Assembly: GCF_002875945.1 (NCBI RefSeq)
Contig: NZ_MCZK01000150.1
Span: forward strand, 1-64,000
Length of the DNA stretch: 64,000 nucleotides
Reading direction: 5' to 3'
Source of the DNA: Vibrio lentus
GTDB lineage: Bacteria > Pseudomonadota > Gammaproteobacteria > Enterobacterales > Vibrionaceae
The notes below the pieces were generated by a model. It was not told the origin of the DNA, did no database searches, and worked only from the letters and a program-made list of their open reading frames with translations. Made by a program: the position numbers and the translations under genes. Of this stretch, positions 26,078 to 49,585 are shown piece after piece. Each line of letters opens with the position of its first letter. Within the stretch, counting starts at the first letter, position 1.

Positions 26078-26998
26078 ATGGAGCAATCTGTGAAAACGAT
26101 ATACCCAGAAAATCGCATCCCATCTGCTAAAAAGAAAAGACGTATTAGTTCTAAGGTATCGCCTTGGTTGTTCTTGGCACCTGCTATTGCCATCTTTTCT
26201 CTCTATGTTGTTTATCCGATCTTGGACAGCATTTGGCTCAGTTTCTTTGAGTGGGACGGGCTCGGTGAGAAAGAGTGGGTAGGGCTCGAGAACTATCGCG
26301 AACTGTTTGACTCAGAGGCGTTCTACACCTCCTTAACGAATAACTTTCTTTGGTTGATCTTCTTTATGCTCGCGCCACCTTGTGGCTTGGCGATTGCCCT
26401 TTTCTTAAACCAACAAGTGAAAGGCATTCGTGTCGTTAAATCCTTATTCTTTTTCCCCTTTGTTATTTCTCAAGTGGTGGTCGGCCTCGTATTTTCTTGG
26501 TTCTATGACCCGTCATTTGGTCTTTTCAACATGGTACTGGGTGCCTTCGGTTTTGAGCCCGTTTCAATACTTGCTGATGAAGACTATGTGACCTATGGAA
26601 TCATTGCTGCAGGCCTATGGCCACAAATTTCTTACTGCATGATCTTGTATCTCACGGGGTTGAACAACCTCGATCCAGAGCAATTAGAAGCGGCGCGACT
26701 GGATGGCGCGAAGAAGTGGCGCATGTTGTGGTATGTGGTACTTCCTCAATTAAGACCTGCGACGTTTATTGCTGTGGTCGTGACCGTGATTGGTGCCCTT
26801 CGTTCTTTCGATTTAGTGGCAACCATGACGGCGGGTGGACCTTGGGGAAGCTCGACAGTATTGGCGTATCAAATGTATGAAGAGTCTATTTTTAACTATC
26901 GAATGGGTTACGGTGCGGCGGTGTCTGTGGTGCTGTTTCTGATTATGGATATCTATATCGCTTACTTCTTGTGGCGCATGTTAAGGAGTGAAAAATAA
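26078..26998 (+). CDS. Sugar ABC transporter permease (MalF-like)
   Basis: A 306-aa inner-membrane permease with about six transmembrane helices. It starts with a basic cytoplasmic segment and then SPWLFLAPAIAIFSLYVVYPILDSIWLSFFEWDG, typical of CUT1 sugar permeases. The EAA loop is present as EQLEAARLDGAKKWRMLWYVVLPQLRP. ATG 26078 is preceded by AAGGAA. The stop codon overlaps the next permease start by one base, so the pair is coupled. Confidence 0.9.
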   Translation: MEQSVKTIYPENRIPSAKKKRRISSKVSPWLFLAPAIAIFSLYVVYPILDSIWLSFFEWDGLGEKEWVGLENYRELFDSEAFYTSLTNNFLWLIFFMLAPPCGLAIALFLNQQVKGIRVVKSLFFFPFVISQVVVGLVFSWFYDPSFGLFNMVLGAFGFEPVSILADEDYVTYGIIAAGLWPQISYCMILYLTGLNNLDPEQLEAARLDGAKKWRMLWYVVLPQLRPATFIAVVVTVIGALRSFDLVATMTAGGPWGSSTVLAYQMYEESIFNYRMGYGAAVSVVLFLIMDIYIAYFLWRMLRSEK

Positions 26999-27849
26999 TG
27001 TTTCCGCAACCAATTCAAAAAGCCGGTCGCTTTACTAATATCAGCTACCGAGTCGCGTTACCTATCTCGATCGTGATGTGGTTATTACCGCTAATCGCCG
27101 TGATGATGACGTCGATTCGTTCGATGGATGACATCAACAAAGGTAATTACTGGGGCTGGCCGAGCGAGATTCAGTTCATTGAGAACTACACCCAAGTTTT
27201 TTCCTCGACCTCAATGGGGCAGTACTTAATTAATAGCTTGATCATCACACTGCCAGCGGTCGCAGGGGCTGTCGCTCTCTCGACTTTGGCCGGGTACGCT
27301 TTGGCGAAATACAACTTCAAAGCCAATGTGTGGATATTTGCGATGTTCATTGCGGGCAACTTTGTTCCGTTCCAAATCTTGATGATTCCAGTGCGTGATC
27401 TAACGATTGGCCTTGGTCTCTACGATACTCATTGGGCGTTAATTTTCTTCCATATCGCTTTCCAAGCCGGCTTTTGTACCTTGTTCATGCGGAACTTTAT
27501 TGTTGGCATTCCCGATGCCTTGATTGAAGCAGCGCGTGTAGAGGGAGTCAGCGAATGGAAAATATTTTGGCATGTGGTGCTGCCTTTAGTTCGCCCTGCA
27601 TTAGCTGCGCTAGCCGTATTGGTGTTTACCTTTATTTGGAACGATTTCTTCTGGGCACTAGTACTGGTTCAGAGTGATGACGTTCGCCCGGTAACGGCGG
27701 GGTTGAGTTCACTGCAAGGCCAGTGGTTGGCGTCTTGGCAGTTTATGTCTGCGGGAGCGGTCGTGGCTGCCATTCCACCAGTCGTGCTTTTCTTCACCAT
27801 GCAAAAACACTTTATTGCTGGCCTGACATTAGGTGCGACCAAAGGGTAA
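26998..27849 (+). CDS. Sugar ABC transporter permease (MalG-like)
   Basis: A 283-aa partner permease with six predicted helices. The EAA motif reads DALIEAARVEGVSEWKIFWHVVLPLVRPALAALAV. It belongs to the CUT1 family of oligosaccharide importers. Its ATG overlaps the stop codon of the MalF-like gene. The binding-protein gene follows after a 177-bp gap, which leaves room for a hairpin that adjusts expression or a second promoter. Confidence 0.9.
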   Translation: MFPQPIQKAGRFTNISYRVALPISIVMWLLPLIAVMMTSIRSMDDINKGNYWGWPSEIQFIENYTQVFSSTSMGQYLINSLIITLPAVAGAVALSTLAGYALAKYNFKANVWIFAMFIAGNFVPFQILMIPVRDLTIGLGLYDTHWALIFFHIAFQAGFCTLFMRNFIVGIPDALIEAARVEGVSEWKIFWHVVLPLVRPALAALAVLVFTFIWNDFFWALVLVQSDDVRPVTAGLSSLQGQWLASWQFMSAGAVVAAIPPVVLFFTMQKHFIAGLTLGATKG

Positions 27850-28026
27850 ATAACGAGATAAGAATAGATACACGAATCTAGCGATAGCGACGGCTTTAAG
27901 TCGTTATTGCTAACGGCATCCCGAATGGATGAATTATTGAAGAGAAACTAAAACACGCATAACCCTACGAGACAAAACAATAAAAATTGGACTTAGTGAG
28001 CTTAGCTCTATAACAAGGACCTCAAT

Positions 28027-29253
28027 ATGAAATACGTGAAACATATCGCTGCTACGGCAGTGCTTGCTGCCTCCGTTTCTACAACAGCGTTTGCAGGAAC
28101 CTTAGTCATCAACTCTGATGCATCTGATCCTGCGCCGAAAGAAGCGTGGGGTGAGATCATCAACCGCTTTGAAAAAGAAAACCCAGATATTACGGTCAAG
28201 TACAACTTGTACGATCACGAGTCGTATAAAACAACGATTCGTAATTGGTTGGTCACTTCGCCGCCGGATGTGGTTTTTTGGTATGCGGGTAACCGAATGA
28301 AAGCATTCGTTGACCGTGGCTTGTTCGAAGATGTGAGTGACACTTGGGCTGACAACAATATGCAGCAAGATTTTGCGTCAGCCGCACCTGCAATGACGGT
28401 GAACGGCAAGCAATTTGGTGTGCCTTATACGTATTATCAATGGGGTATCTACTACCGTAAAGACATCTTTGAGCAGTATGGAATTGCTGAACCTAAAACA
28501 TGGGATGATTTGAAATCGGCATCGGCAACGCTTAAAGAAAATGGGGTTGCACCGTTTGCGATTGGTACTAAGTACCTGTGGACTGCAGCAGGTTGGTTTG
28601 ATTACATCAACATGCGTACCAACGGCTTGGATTTCCACATTCAGTTGATGGAAGGCAAGGTGCCTTATTCTGATGAGCGAGTGAAGAAAACGTTCGCTAA
28701 CTGGGCAGAGCTTGTTGAGCCTGGTTACTACTTAGAAAATCACGCGTCTTATTCTTGGCAAGAAGCTCAACCATTCTTGTACAACGGCAAGGCAGCGATG
28801 TACCTGATGGGTAACTTCATTACGCCAAACTTCCCTGCCGAATTAGATGGCAAGATGGACTTCTTCCAATTCCCTGTGATCGATCCAAGCGTTCCAATGT
28901 CAGAAGATGCGCCAATGGATACGTTGCACATTCCTTCTAAAGCGAAAAATAAGGAAGATGCACGTAAGTTCCTAGAGTTTGTTGCGCGTGCGGAAAATCA
29001 GCAACTTATCAATGAGATGCTGCTACAAATCCCGACCAACAATAAAGCCAAAGCGAAATCTGATCCGTTCTTAGATAAAGGTGTAGCAATGCTGGCTTCT
29101 ACTGATGGTACGGCTCAGTTCTATGACCGCGATACCGATCCTGCGATGGCCAAAGAAGGCATGAAGGGCTTCCAAGAGTTTATGGTTCACCCTGATCGCA
29201 TCGAAAAAATATTGAAGAAACTCGATAAGGTGAGTAAGCGCGCCTTTAAATAA
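28027..29253 (+). CDS. Sugar ABC transporter substrate-binding protein
   Basis: A 408-aa exported solute-binding protein of the CUT1 (family 1) group. The signal peptide AATAVLAASVSTTAFAG is followed by TLVINSDASDPAPKEAWGEIINRFEKENPDITVKYNLYDHESYKT. Motifs such as GVPYTYYQWGIYYRKDIFEQYGI are typical. An excellent ribosome binding site (AAGGAC) precedes it. The neighbouring alpha- and beta-galactosidases suggest the ligand is a galactoside. No lipobox is present, as expected for a Gram-negative periplasmic protein. Confidence 0.92.
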   Translation: MKYVKHIAATAVLAASVSTTAFAGTLVINSDASDPAPKEAWGEIINRFEKENPDITVKYNLYDHESYKTTIRNWLVTSPPDVVFWYAGNRMKAFVDRGLFEDVSDTWADNNMQQDFASAAPAMTVNGKQFGVPYTYYQWGIYYRKDIFEQYGIAEPKTWDDLKSASATLKENGVAPFAIGTKYLWTAAGWFDYINMRTNGLDFHIQLMEGKVPYSDERVKKTFANWAELVEPGYYLENHASYSWQEAQPFLYNGKAAMYLMGNFITPNFPAELDGKMDFFQFPVIDPSVPMSEDAPMDTLHIPSKAKNKEDARKFLEFVARAENQQLINEMLLQIPTNNKAKAKSDPFLDKGVAMLASTDGTAQFYDRDTDPAMAKEGMKGFQEFMVHPDRIEKILKKLDKVSKRAFK

Positions 29254-29391
29254 TGTGTTATTCGCCGCAGCAGTTCTCGCTGCGGCTTCTACTTTTTCTA
29301 AGTTTGTCATTGCTGGTGTTATTTCGTCGGCATTTGTCGCGTCCAAAGCGCGGTTTAAGCACTAAGCACTACTTGCAATGATTCACTTTGA

Positions 29392-32556
<3,165 letters not shown>

Positions 32557-32557
32557 C

Positions 32558-32603
32558 GTACAGCGAATAAAGTAAAAAGATCATGGCAGGCCAAATGCTA
32601 TCT
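32558..32603 (+). repeat. Dispersed element, copy 3
   Basis: It begins GTACAGCGAATAAAGTAAAA and contains the core AAAAAGATCATGGCAGGCC followed by AAATGCTATCT. It sits in the lacZ 3' region and is followed by a terminator-like hairpin at 32619. Confidence 0.6.
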
Positions 32604-32618
32604 AAGCGGATATAAAAG

Positions 32619-32644
32619 GGGCACTCAACTTGCGCTGAGTGCCC
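32619..32644 (-). terminator. Terminator downstream of ygjK
   Basis: Perfect 9-bp arms GGGCACTCA and TGAGTGCCC have an 8-nt loop. On the minus strand a CTTTTATA tract follows, so it ends the ygjJ-ygjK transcript. lacZ on the other strand may share it. Confidence 0.65.
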
Positions 32645-32792
32645 AAACCTGAAAGAGAAGTCAGGGGCAGAAATTAATATTATCAATCACTTGAAGTATC
32701 TAAGTGATTGATGTTTTAGCGCTTATTTACTTCGTTACTTATTTACCTAGCAACCTAGTTATTGATTTATCTAGCAAGCAAGCTACTTAGCC

Positions 32793-35186
<2,394 letters not shown>

Positions 35187-35189
35187 TTA

Positions 35190-36326
<1,137 letters not shown>

Positions 36327-36426
36327 TCAAGGCGTATATGGTCAGGTCACTTACGATCGCAAAACCAATATTAATGATTATTTTTGTGTTTAAAATTAAA
36401 TAAACCTAAAAGTGTGATCTGTTTTT

Positions 36427-36440
36427 AGTAAATGTTTACT
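36427..36440. promoter_or_regulatory. Candidate EbgR box upstream of ygjJ
   Basis: AGTAAATGTTTACT has perfect AGTAAA/TTTACT arms around TG. It shares the AGTAAA arm with sites at ebgA (44161 and 44187) and is preceded by a GTGTGATCT element. Confidence 0.5.
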
Positions 36441-36587
36441 TGTGATTTATTTTGGGTTTTAGTTGAATTTATAAACAAATGTCAGGCGAGGGATATATCG
36501 GTGTTGTGAATCTAATTTTGATGAAAGGAATAGCTCAGTAAATAGGATGTAAGGAGCAGCGATAAGAAAAAAGGGAAGCGAATAAAA

Positions 36588-36613
36588 AGGCACTCGCCAA
36601 ATAGTGAGTGCCT
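36588..36613 (-). terminator. Terminator between ygjI and ygjJ
   Basis: Perfect 8-bp arms AGGCACTC and GAGTGCCT have a 10-nt loop. A TTTTTATT tract follows on the minus strand. It would end the ygjI transcript before the ygjJ promoter. Confidence 0.7.
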
Positions 36614-36626
36614 AAGAGAGTTCAAA

Positions 36627-36776
36627 TCAAGATTAAAGCCAAGGTCAAGATTAAAACTAAGGTCAAGATTAAAACTAAGGTCAAGATTAAAACTAAGGTC
36701 AAGGTTAAAACCAAGGTCAAGGTTAAAACCAAGGTCAAGGTTAAAACCAAGGTCAAGGTTAAAACCAAGGTCAAGA
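36627..36776. repeat. 18-bp tandem repeat, 8 copies, abutting the ygjI stop codon
   Basis: Eight full 18-bp units plus a 6-bp partial run from 36627. Two sequence versions occur in blocks: TCAAGATTAAAACTAAGG (units 2-4) and TCAAGGTTAAAACCAAGG (units 5-8); unit 1 is a variant. The array ends 5 bp from the ygjI stop codon. Block-wise homogeneity indicates recent slippage or unequal exchange. There are no unique spacers, so it is not CRISPR. Confidence 0.95.
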
Positions 36777-36781
36777 GAACA

Positions 36782-38326
<1,545 letters not shown>

Positions 38327-38398
38327 TCAGGCTTGGCTCATTTATTATTTTTGTATTGATTTACGAACGAATTTCTTGGCGTTGATCTTGTTGATTTC

Positions 38399-38413
38399 AG
38401 TAAATTTATTACT
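38399..38413. promoter_or_regulatory. Weak EbgR-like site upstream of ygjI copy 1
   Basis: AGTAAATTTATTACT has perfect AGTAA/TTACT arms but a less regular centre than the ebgA and ygjJ sites. It lies 184 bp upstream of the ygjI start. Confidence 0.3.
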
Positions 38414-38743
38414 TGAATAACAAACGCAACACTAAGGCATTCATTGAAGAGGCTGGCTTTCTCATGTACGACGATGTAGCAGGTTTGTAGGGCTTTATGT
38501 CGTTTTTTGTTCTATGAGTTTGTCTGTCTCTTCAGAAAGAAGATTAAAGATTAAGCGGCGGGAAGTTAATCTAAATTGATCGAATATGTGACATTGAGTA
38601 AATAAATTTAGTTAATGTTTTACCTTGGTTTTTGTTCGGGTTTTATTACGAATTAACTAACGTTTTTCGTGAAGTGAAGCCTTGACGGAATGGCGTTTTT
38701 ATTTTTTGAAAGCGAGGTTTTAATTGTCTGATTAAAAAAAAAA

Positions 38744-38762
38744 AAGCGCCACGAAGGCGCTT
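38744..38762 (-). terminator. Strong terminator after ygjI copy 2
   Basis: Perfect arms AAGCGCC and GGCGCTT have loop ACGAA. On the minus strand they are followed by a run of about twelve T. It separates the ebgA-ebgC-ygjI2 transcript from ygjI copy 1. Confidence 0.85.
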
Positions 38763-38799
38763 ATTAATTTGTGCGATTTTTATAGATTCATCATCTAGC

Positions 38800-38839
38800 G
38801 AAGCTTTGAATATTTGAATATTTGAAGCTTTGAATATTT
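38800..38839. repeat. Nested short repeat abutting the ygjI copy 2 stop codon
   Basis: The 16-bp unit GAAGCTTTGAATATTT occurs twice, separated by the 8-bp GAATATTT that repeats its end. The array stops 4 bp from the stop codon. Confidence 0.7.
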
Positions 38840-38843
38840 GAAC

Positions 38844-40283
<1,440 letters not shown>

Positions 40284-40347
40284 TCACGTAATTATAGTCG
40301 TTATTTCTTTAAGCTTCCTTGTAGGGAAGAAGCGTAAAGGCGTTATG

Positions 40348-40389
40348 CAGTGTGACTGAGCCTTGAACGGCAAGGCTCGGTACACACTG
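40348..40389 (-). other. Long hairpin between ebgC and ygjI copy 2
   Basis: Arms 40348-40365 and 40371-40389 pair as CAGTGTG...GAGCCTTG with CAAGGCTC...CACACTG around a 5-nt loop, with a small internal mismatch. There is no T-run, so mRNA processing or stability is more likely than termination. Confidence 0.45.
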
Positions 40390-40488
40390 TGAATAGATCT
40401 TGTTGTTGCTGCTTTCGGCTGTTTGGCTTCAGTAGCTTGGTTTCAGTTACTTATTTGTTTTTAGCTTTGGTTACATAGCTTCAGTTGC

Positions 40489-44202
<3,714 letters not shown>

Positions 44203-44334
44203 TTAACTCCATCACGTTTTTTGTGGGCTTTTTACAGTGGTGTGTGATCCACTTAAAAGAATGCCATTTGGTGATTTAAGTGAGTGTTTCTGAGGGGAGA
44301 TATGCGTATGTTGGCGTATATGAAAGACATAAAA

Positions 44335-44361
44335 AAGGCCACCTTCAATAAAGGTGACCTT
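44335..44361 (-). terminator. ebgR terminator
   Basis: Arms AAGGCCACCTT and AAGGTGACCTT pair with one mismatch around CAATA. A TTTTTT tract follows on the minus strand. Confidence 0.75.
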
Positions 44362-44385
44362 ATTTTATATATTTGATTTATATGA

Positions 44386-45381
<996 letters not shown>

Positions 45382-45415
45382 TTATTGGAACATTGCGTTG
45401 CTTGGAAAATACATC

Positions 45416-45500
45416 TTTAGTAAAAAATGCAATGCACCTCTTTATTCTACTTACCTATTGTAATCAAACTGGACGTCATTGCATTAACTTTTAGTAAAAT
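45416..45500. promoter_or_regulatory. AGTAAA elements upstream of ebgR
   Basis: TTTAGTAAAAAATGC (45416-45430) and TTTTAGTAAAAT (45489-45500) repeat the arm of the ebgA operators. They are half-sites or imperfect palindromes, consistent with autoregulation of ebgR. Confidence 0.35.
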
Positions 45501-45627
45501 AAATCCTTAACTCCCACCCTATATCGCAAATTCAACTATCTATAATTATCTTATTAAAATTCAATGGATTAGATGTAAATGCTCATTGGTTATTTCTATG
45601 TGTTGGTCTCTATGCTCTGTGAAAGTT

Positions 45628-45645
45628 AGTGTAAACGTTTACACT
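45628..45645. promoter_or_regulatory. GalR operator upstream of galE
   Basis: AGTGTAAACGTTTACACT is a perfect 18-bp palindrome that fully matches the GalR consensus GTGKAANCGNTTNCAC. It lies 120 bp before the galE start. GalR is encoded downstream of galM. Confidence 0.8.
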
Positions 45646-45646
45646 T

Positions 45647-45662
45647 CGTGGTTTTGATCACA
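45647..45662. promoter_or_regulatory. Possible CRP site upstream of galE
   Basis: CGTGGTTTTGATCACA has the TGTGA-N6-TCACA spacing with a perfect right arm and a weaker left arm. It adjoins the GalR operator, as in other gal promoters. Confidence 0.35.
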
Positions 45663-45764
45663 GAATTGTAGCCAAAATGACTGCTACTATTTCTATAACA
45701 CGGCGCCAATCCACCGAGTATCGGTTCGAATGATGCCAAGAATGACAACAAAGAGAGGTTGATT

Positions 45765-46775
45765 GTGAAAGTACTGGTTACGGGCGGCATGGGTTACATC
45801 GGAAGTCATACATGCATTCAAATGATACAGGCAGGCATGGAACCAATCATTGTCGATAACCTTTGCAACAGTAAAGAGCTGGTACTGGAACGAATTGAAT
45901 CGTTAACCGGTAAGCGACCAACTTTCTATCTTGGTGACATTCGTGATGAATCTTTTCTAGATAAGGTGTTTTCAGAAACCGACATTCAAGCGGTGATTCA
46001 CTTTGCTGGCCTTAAAGCGGTAGGGGAATCGGTCGCTAAACCTCTGGAATACTACGATAACAACGTCAATGGCTCACTGGTATTGGCGCGTAGCATGAAA
46101 AAAGCAGGCGTGAAAAGCATCGTGTTTAGCTCTTCAGCAACGGTTTACGGTGATCCTGAGATTGTGCCAATTACCGAAAGCTCACCAACCGGTGACACGA
46201 CCAACCCTTATGGCCGTAGTAAATACATGGTGGAAGAGTGTTTGAGCGATTTGTTCAACGCTGAAAACGACTGGAGCGTGACGTTACTGCGCTACTTCAA
46301 CCCTGTTGGCGCACACCCATCAGGCACTATGGGCGAAGATCCACAAGGTATCCCAAACAACTTAATGCCGTTTATTGCTCAAGTGGCAGTAGGCCGCAGA
46401 GACAAACTTTCTATCTTTGGAAACGATTACCCAACCGTTGATGGTACGGGCGTTCGTGACTATATCCACGTGATGGATTTGGCTGACGGCCACGTCGCTG
46501 CGTTAAAAGCGGTGGGCGAAAAAGCTGGCCTGCATATTTACAACCTAGGCACTGGCAAGGGATCGAGTGTACTTGAGATGGTCGAAGCCTTTGCACAAGC
46601 ATCGGGTAAGCCTGTTCCTTACGAACTGTGTCCGCGCCGCGCTGGTGACATTGCCGAATGTTGGGCAAGCACAGAAAAAGCGGAACGCGAACTTGGCTGG
46701 AAAGCGACACGCAGCGTGATGGAAATGACGGCAGATACGTGGAACTGGCAGTCGAATAACCCGAACGGTTACTAA
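45765..46775 (+). CDS. galE: UDP-glucose 4-epimerase GalE
   Basis: A 336-aa short-chain dehydrogenase-type epimerase that interconverts UDP-galactose and UDP-glucose. It has the N-terminal NAD motif VTGGMGYIGSHTCIQM, the catalytic Ser/Tyr region SSATVYGDPEIVPITE followed by NPYGRSKYMVEE (YxxxK), and GVRDYIHVMDLADGHVAAL. GTG 45765 is preferred over TTG 45759 because AGAGAGG lies 6 bp upstream and it gives the family-typical MKVLVTGG. It is first in the galETK(M) cluster, under a perfect GalR operator. Confidence 0.95.
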   Translation: MKVLVTGGMGYIGSHTCIQMIQAGMEPIIVDNLCNSKELVLERIESLTGKRPTFYLGDIRDESFLDKVFSETDIQAVIHFAGLKAVGESVAKPLEYYDNNVNGSLVLARSMKKAGVKSIVFSSSATVYGDPEIVPITESSPTGDTTNPYGRSKYMVEECLSDLFNAENDWSVTLLRYFNPVGAHPSGTMGEDPQGIPNNLMPFIAQVAVGRRDKLSIFGNDYPTVDGTGVRDYIHVMDLADGHVAALKAVGEKAGLHIYNLGTGKGSSVLEMVEAFAQASGKPVPYELCPRRAGDIAECWASTEKAERELGWKATRSVMEMTADTWNWQSNNPNGY

Positions 46776-46804
46776 GGAACTTTTAGGTTATTAAGAAAAG
46801 CGAG

Positions 46805-46997
46805 ATTCCAGATATCTCGTCCCTCGATTCTGGAATGACGAATGAGTAAACGTTATTGAGTGCTAAAGGTTTTTAGCTGATGCGCAGAACCATATAACTC
46901 TGAAAAGACGCTTAAAACATACAGTTTTATATCCTGAGTTTTAAAGCGACGAACCAAACGTCATTCCCTACAGCGAGGCACGAGCGTGATAGGGAAT
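46805..46997 (+). repeat. Palindromic intergenic repeat pair, galE-galT gap
   Basis: The first hairpin has arms ATTCCAGA (46805-46812) and TCTGGAAT (46829-46836) around ATATCTCGTCCCTCGA. The second has ATTCCCTA (46963-46970) and TAGGGAAT (46990-46997). A closely related pair is in the galT-galK gap. Such elements are typical dispersed palindromic repeats of vibrios. Confidence 0.75.
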
Positions 46998-47064
46998 CTC
47001 CTTGTAGAAGAATTATTCATCTTGGTGAATTGACCAAGACACAAAATTTGAGAGCAATCTAAAC

Positions 47065-48117
47065 ATGTCAAAAGTTGAATTTAACCCAGTAGACCATCCG
47101 CACCGTCGTTATAACCCATTAACGGGTCAGTGGATCTTGGTATCACCGCACCGCGCAAAACGTCCGTGGAGCGGCCAAGATGAAAAGCCATCGACTGCGC
47201 AGCTTCCAGCGTATGAAAAAGAGTGTTTCTTGTGTCCAACTAACACACGTATCTCGGGTGACGAAAACCCAGATTATGACGGTACTTACGTATTCAGTAA
47301 TGATTTCGCGGCGTTGATGCCTGATTCACCTGACGCTCCAGAGTCTGAAAACCCTCTATTCAAGACTCAAGGTGTTCGCGGGTTGAGCCGTGTTATCTGT
47401 TTTTCTCCGGACCACAGCAAAACGCTGCCAGAGTTACCGGTTAATAAAATCCGTGGTGTGATTGATACCTGGAACGAGCAGATTGAAGAGCTAGGTAAAG
47501 ATTACCTATGGGTTCAAGCCTTTGAAAACAAAGGCGAGACCATGGGCTGTTCTCAGCCTCACCCACACGGTCAAATTTGGGCGAACAGCTTTCTGCCAAA
47601 CGAGATTGAACGTAAAGAAAAGCTACTGAAAGAGTACTTCGATCAGCAAGGTTCGAACTTATTAGTCGATTACGTTGAAGCTGAAATGAAAGACGGCTCC
47701 CGCACTGTGGTTGAAACTGAACATTGGATTGCTGTGGTGCCTTACTGGGCGGCGTGGCCATTCGAAACCATGTTGCTACCAAAAACTCATATTCGCCGTA
47801 TGAGTGAATTGACGGACGAACAGCGTGATGACTTAGCGCTGGCAATCAAGAAGCTGACTAGCCGTTACGATAACTTGTTCCAGTGTTCATTCCCGTACTC
47901 GATGGGTTGGCACTATGCGCCGTTCTTCGAAGAAGGCACCGACATCGATCATTGGCAGCTGCACGCTTTGTTCTACCCACCGCTACTGCGCAGCGCATCG
48001 GTTCGTAAGTTCATGGTGGGTTATGAAATGCTGGCTGAATCTCAACGTGATTTGACCGCAGAACAAGCCGCGCAACGTCTTCGTGATTTGAGTGACGTTC
48101 ATTACAAAGAGCTGTAA
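47065..48117 (+). CDS. galT: Galactose-1-phosphate uridylyltransferase GalT
   Basis: A 350-aa HIT-superfamily enzyme that swaps UMP between UDP-glucose and galactose-1-phosphate. The active-site motif HPHGQIW has His166 and His168; the second of these is one residue pair from the numbering used for E. coli GalT (His166 nucleophile region). Zinc-binding Cys residues lie in [11 protein letters not shown] near the N terminus. It is flanked on both sides by hairpin repeats, unusual for a tightly packed operon. Confidence 0.95.
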   Translation: MSKVEFNPVDHPHRRYNPLTGQWILVSPHRAKRPWSGQDEKPSTAQLPAYEKECFLCPTNTRISGDENPDYDGTYVFSNDFAALMPDSPDAPESENPLFKTQGVRGLSRVICFSPDHSKTLPELPVNKIRGVIDTWNEQIEELGKDYLWVQAFENKGETMGCSQPHPHGQIWANSFLPNEIERKEKLLKEYFDQQGSNLLVDYVEAEMKDGSRTVVETEHWIAVVPYWAAWPFETMLLPKTHIRRMSELTDEQRDDLALAIKKLTSRYDNLFQCSFPYSMGWHYAPFFEEGTDIDHWQLHALFYPPLLRSASVRKFMVGYEMLAESQRDLTAEQAAQRLRDLSDVHYKEL

Positions 48118-48144
48118 TACGTTGCTTCGTAGATAACGAGCGAG

Positions 48145-48237
48145 ATTCCTGATATCTCGTTCCTCGATTCTGGAATGACAGTTTCATTGAAACGTTTAGC
48201 GTCAATCCCGAGAGTGAGGAACAAAGGAGTCGGGAAT
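48145..48237 (+). repeat. Palindromic intergenic repeat pair, galT-galK gap
   Basis: CGAGATTCCTGATATCTCGT and CCTCGATTCTGGAATGAC (about 48141-48178) repeat the galE-galT element nearly base for base. A second imperfect hairpin pairs 48204-48211 with 48230-48237 (AATCCCGA with TCGGGAAT). Confidence 0.75.
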
Positions 48238-48310
48238 CTAAAAGAATTAAAGTGGTGCCGTAAAGGGGCCATTACCAATTGATTAAAGAGTTTAAGCAGA
48301 GAGTTTACTT

Positions 48311-49471
48311 ATGTCTGATCTAATCCAAAACGTGAAAGCATCTTTTGAGCAAGTCCTTGGCTATCAAGCGACTCATATCGTTCAAGCTCCGGGTCGTGTG
48401 AACCTGATTGGTGAGCACACTGACTACAACGATGGTTTTGTTCTACCGTGTGCCATTAACTACCAAACCGTTGTAGCGGCAGCGAAGCGTGACGACAACA
48501 TCGTTCGTGTTGTGTCTGTCGACTACGATAATGCAGTAGACGAATTCGATATCACTCAAGAGATCACGTTCCAACAGGACAAGATGTGGGCGAACTACAT
48601 TCGTGGTGTTGTGAAGTGCCTAATGGGTCGTGGCTTCGAGTTTAAAGGTGCGGACATCTCGGTAACGGGCAACGTGCCTCAAGGTGCTGGTTTAAGTTCT
48701 TCTGCGGCACTAGAAGTTGTCATCGGTCAGACATTTAAGGTGTTGTATAACCTAGAGATCAGCCAAGCTGAAGTTGCTCTGAATGGTCAGCAAGCTGAAA
48801 ACGAATTCGTTGGCTGTAACTGCGGCATCATGGATCAGATGATCTCAGCTGAAGGTCGTGCAAATCATGCGATGCTATTGGATTGTCGTAGCCTAGAAAC
48901 TCAAGCGGTTTCAATGCCTGAAGACATGGCGGTGGTTATCATCAATTCAAACAAGAAACGTGGTTTGGTCGACAGTGAATACAACACACGTCGTGAGCAA
49001 TGTGAAGAAGCTGCACGCATCTTTGGTGTTCCAGCATTGCGTGATGTGACGATTGAACAGTTCAATACCAAAGAGTCTGAACTTGATGAGATGGTCGCTA
49101 AGCGCGCTCGTCACGTGATTACAGAAAATGACCGTACGGTTGAAGCGGCTCAAGCTCTACGCACTCACGACATGAAGCGTATGGGTGAGTTGATGGCAGA
49201 ATCTCATGCTTCAATGCGAGACGATTTTGAAATCACAGTCAAAGAAGTCGACACTCTGGTTGATATGGTCAAAGACGTGATTGGTGACCAAGGTGGCGTG
49301 CGCATGACGGGCGGTGGTTTTGGTGGTTGCATCGTGGCATTGGTCCCGCCCGCTTTAGTGGATGAAATTAAAACAACGGTAGAACAGAAATACCAAGCTG
49401 CGACTGGCCTAAAAGAATCGATTTATGTGTGCCAAGCGAAAGACGGCGCTGGCCTAATTGAAGTAATCTAA
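48311..49471 (+). CDS. galK: Galactokinase GalK
   Basis: A 386-aa GHMP kinase that phosphorylates galactose at C1. All signature motifs are present: the galactokinase signature [24 protein letters not shown], the ATP-binding [17 protein letters not shown] and the C-terminal [15 protein letters not shown]. The length equals the usual bacterial enzyme. It is third in galETK and is followed by a terminator before galM. Confidence 0.96.
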   Translation: MSDLIQNVKASFEQVLGYQATHIVQAPGRVNLIGEHTDYNDGFVLPCAINYQTVVAAAKRDDNIVRVVSVDYDNAVDEFDITQEITFQQDKMWANYIRGVVKCLMGRGFEFKGADISVTGNVPQGAGLSSSAALEVVIGQTFKVLYNLEISQAEVALNGQQAENEFVGCNCGIMDQMISAEGRANHAMLLDCRSLETQAVSMPEDMAVVIINSNKKRGLVDSEYNTRREQCEEAARIFGVPALRDVTIEQFNTKESELDEMVAKRARHVITENDRTVEAAQALRTHDMKRMGELMAESHASMRDDFEITVKEVDTLVDMVKDVIGDQGGVRMTGGGFGGCIVALVPPALVDEIKTTVEQKYQAATGLKESIYVCQAKDGAGLIEVI

Positions 49472-49524
49472 CTGTTTCAATATTTAGCGTTTCGAGATTT
49501 CATGCTTGAAAGATAGTGCTTACC

Positions 49525-49554
49525 AAGTAAAAAGATCATGGTAGGCCAGATGGT
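49525..49554 (+). repeat. Dispersed element, copy 4
   Basis: It contains AAGTAAAAAGATCATGG and then TAGGCCAGATGGTA, matching copy 3 in 24 or more positions. The galK terminator hairpin follows at once. Confidence 0.6.
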
Positions 49555-49585
49555 AAAGCCTTTACTTAAATGTAGAGGCTTTTTG
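49555..49585 (+). terminator. Terminator between galK and galM
   Basis: An 11-bp stem AAAGCCTTTAC with GTAGAGGCTTT (one G-T pair) has a 6-nt loop and is followed by TTTTTG. It should end or attenuate galETK transcription before galM. Confidence 0.75.

Noticed and set aside
36627-36776. Possible CRISPR array
   Set aside because: Units are contiguous 18-mers without unique spacers and no cas genes are present.
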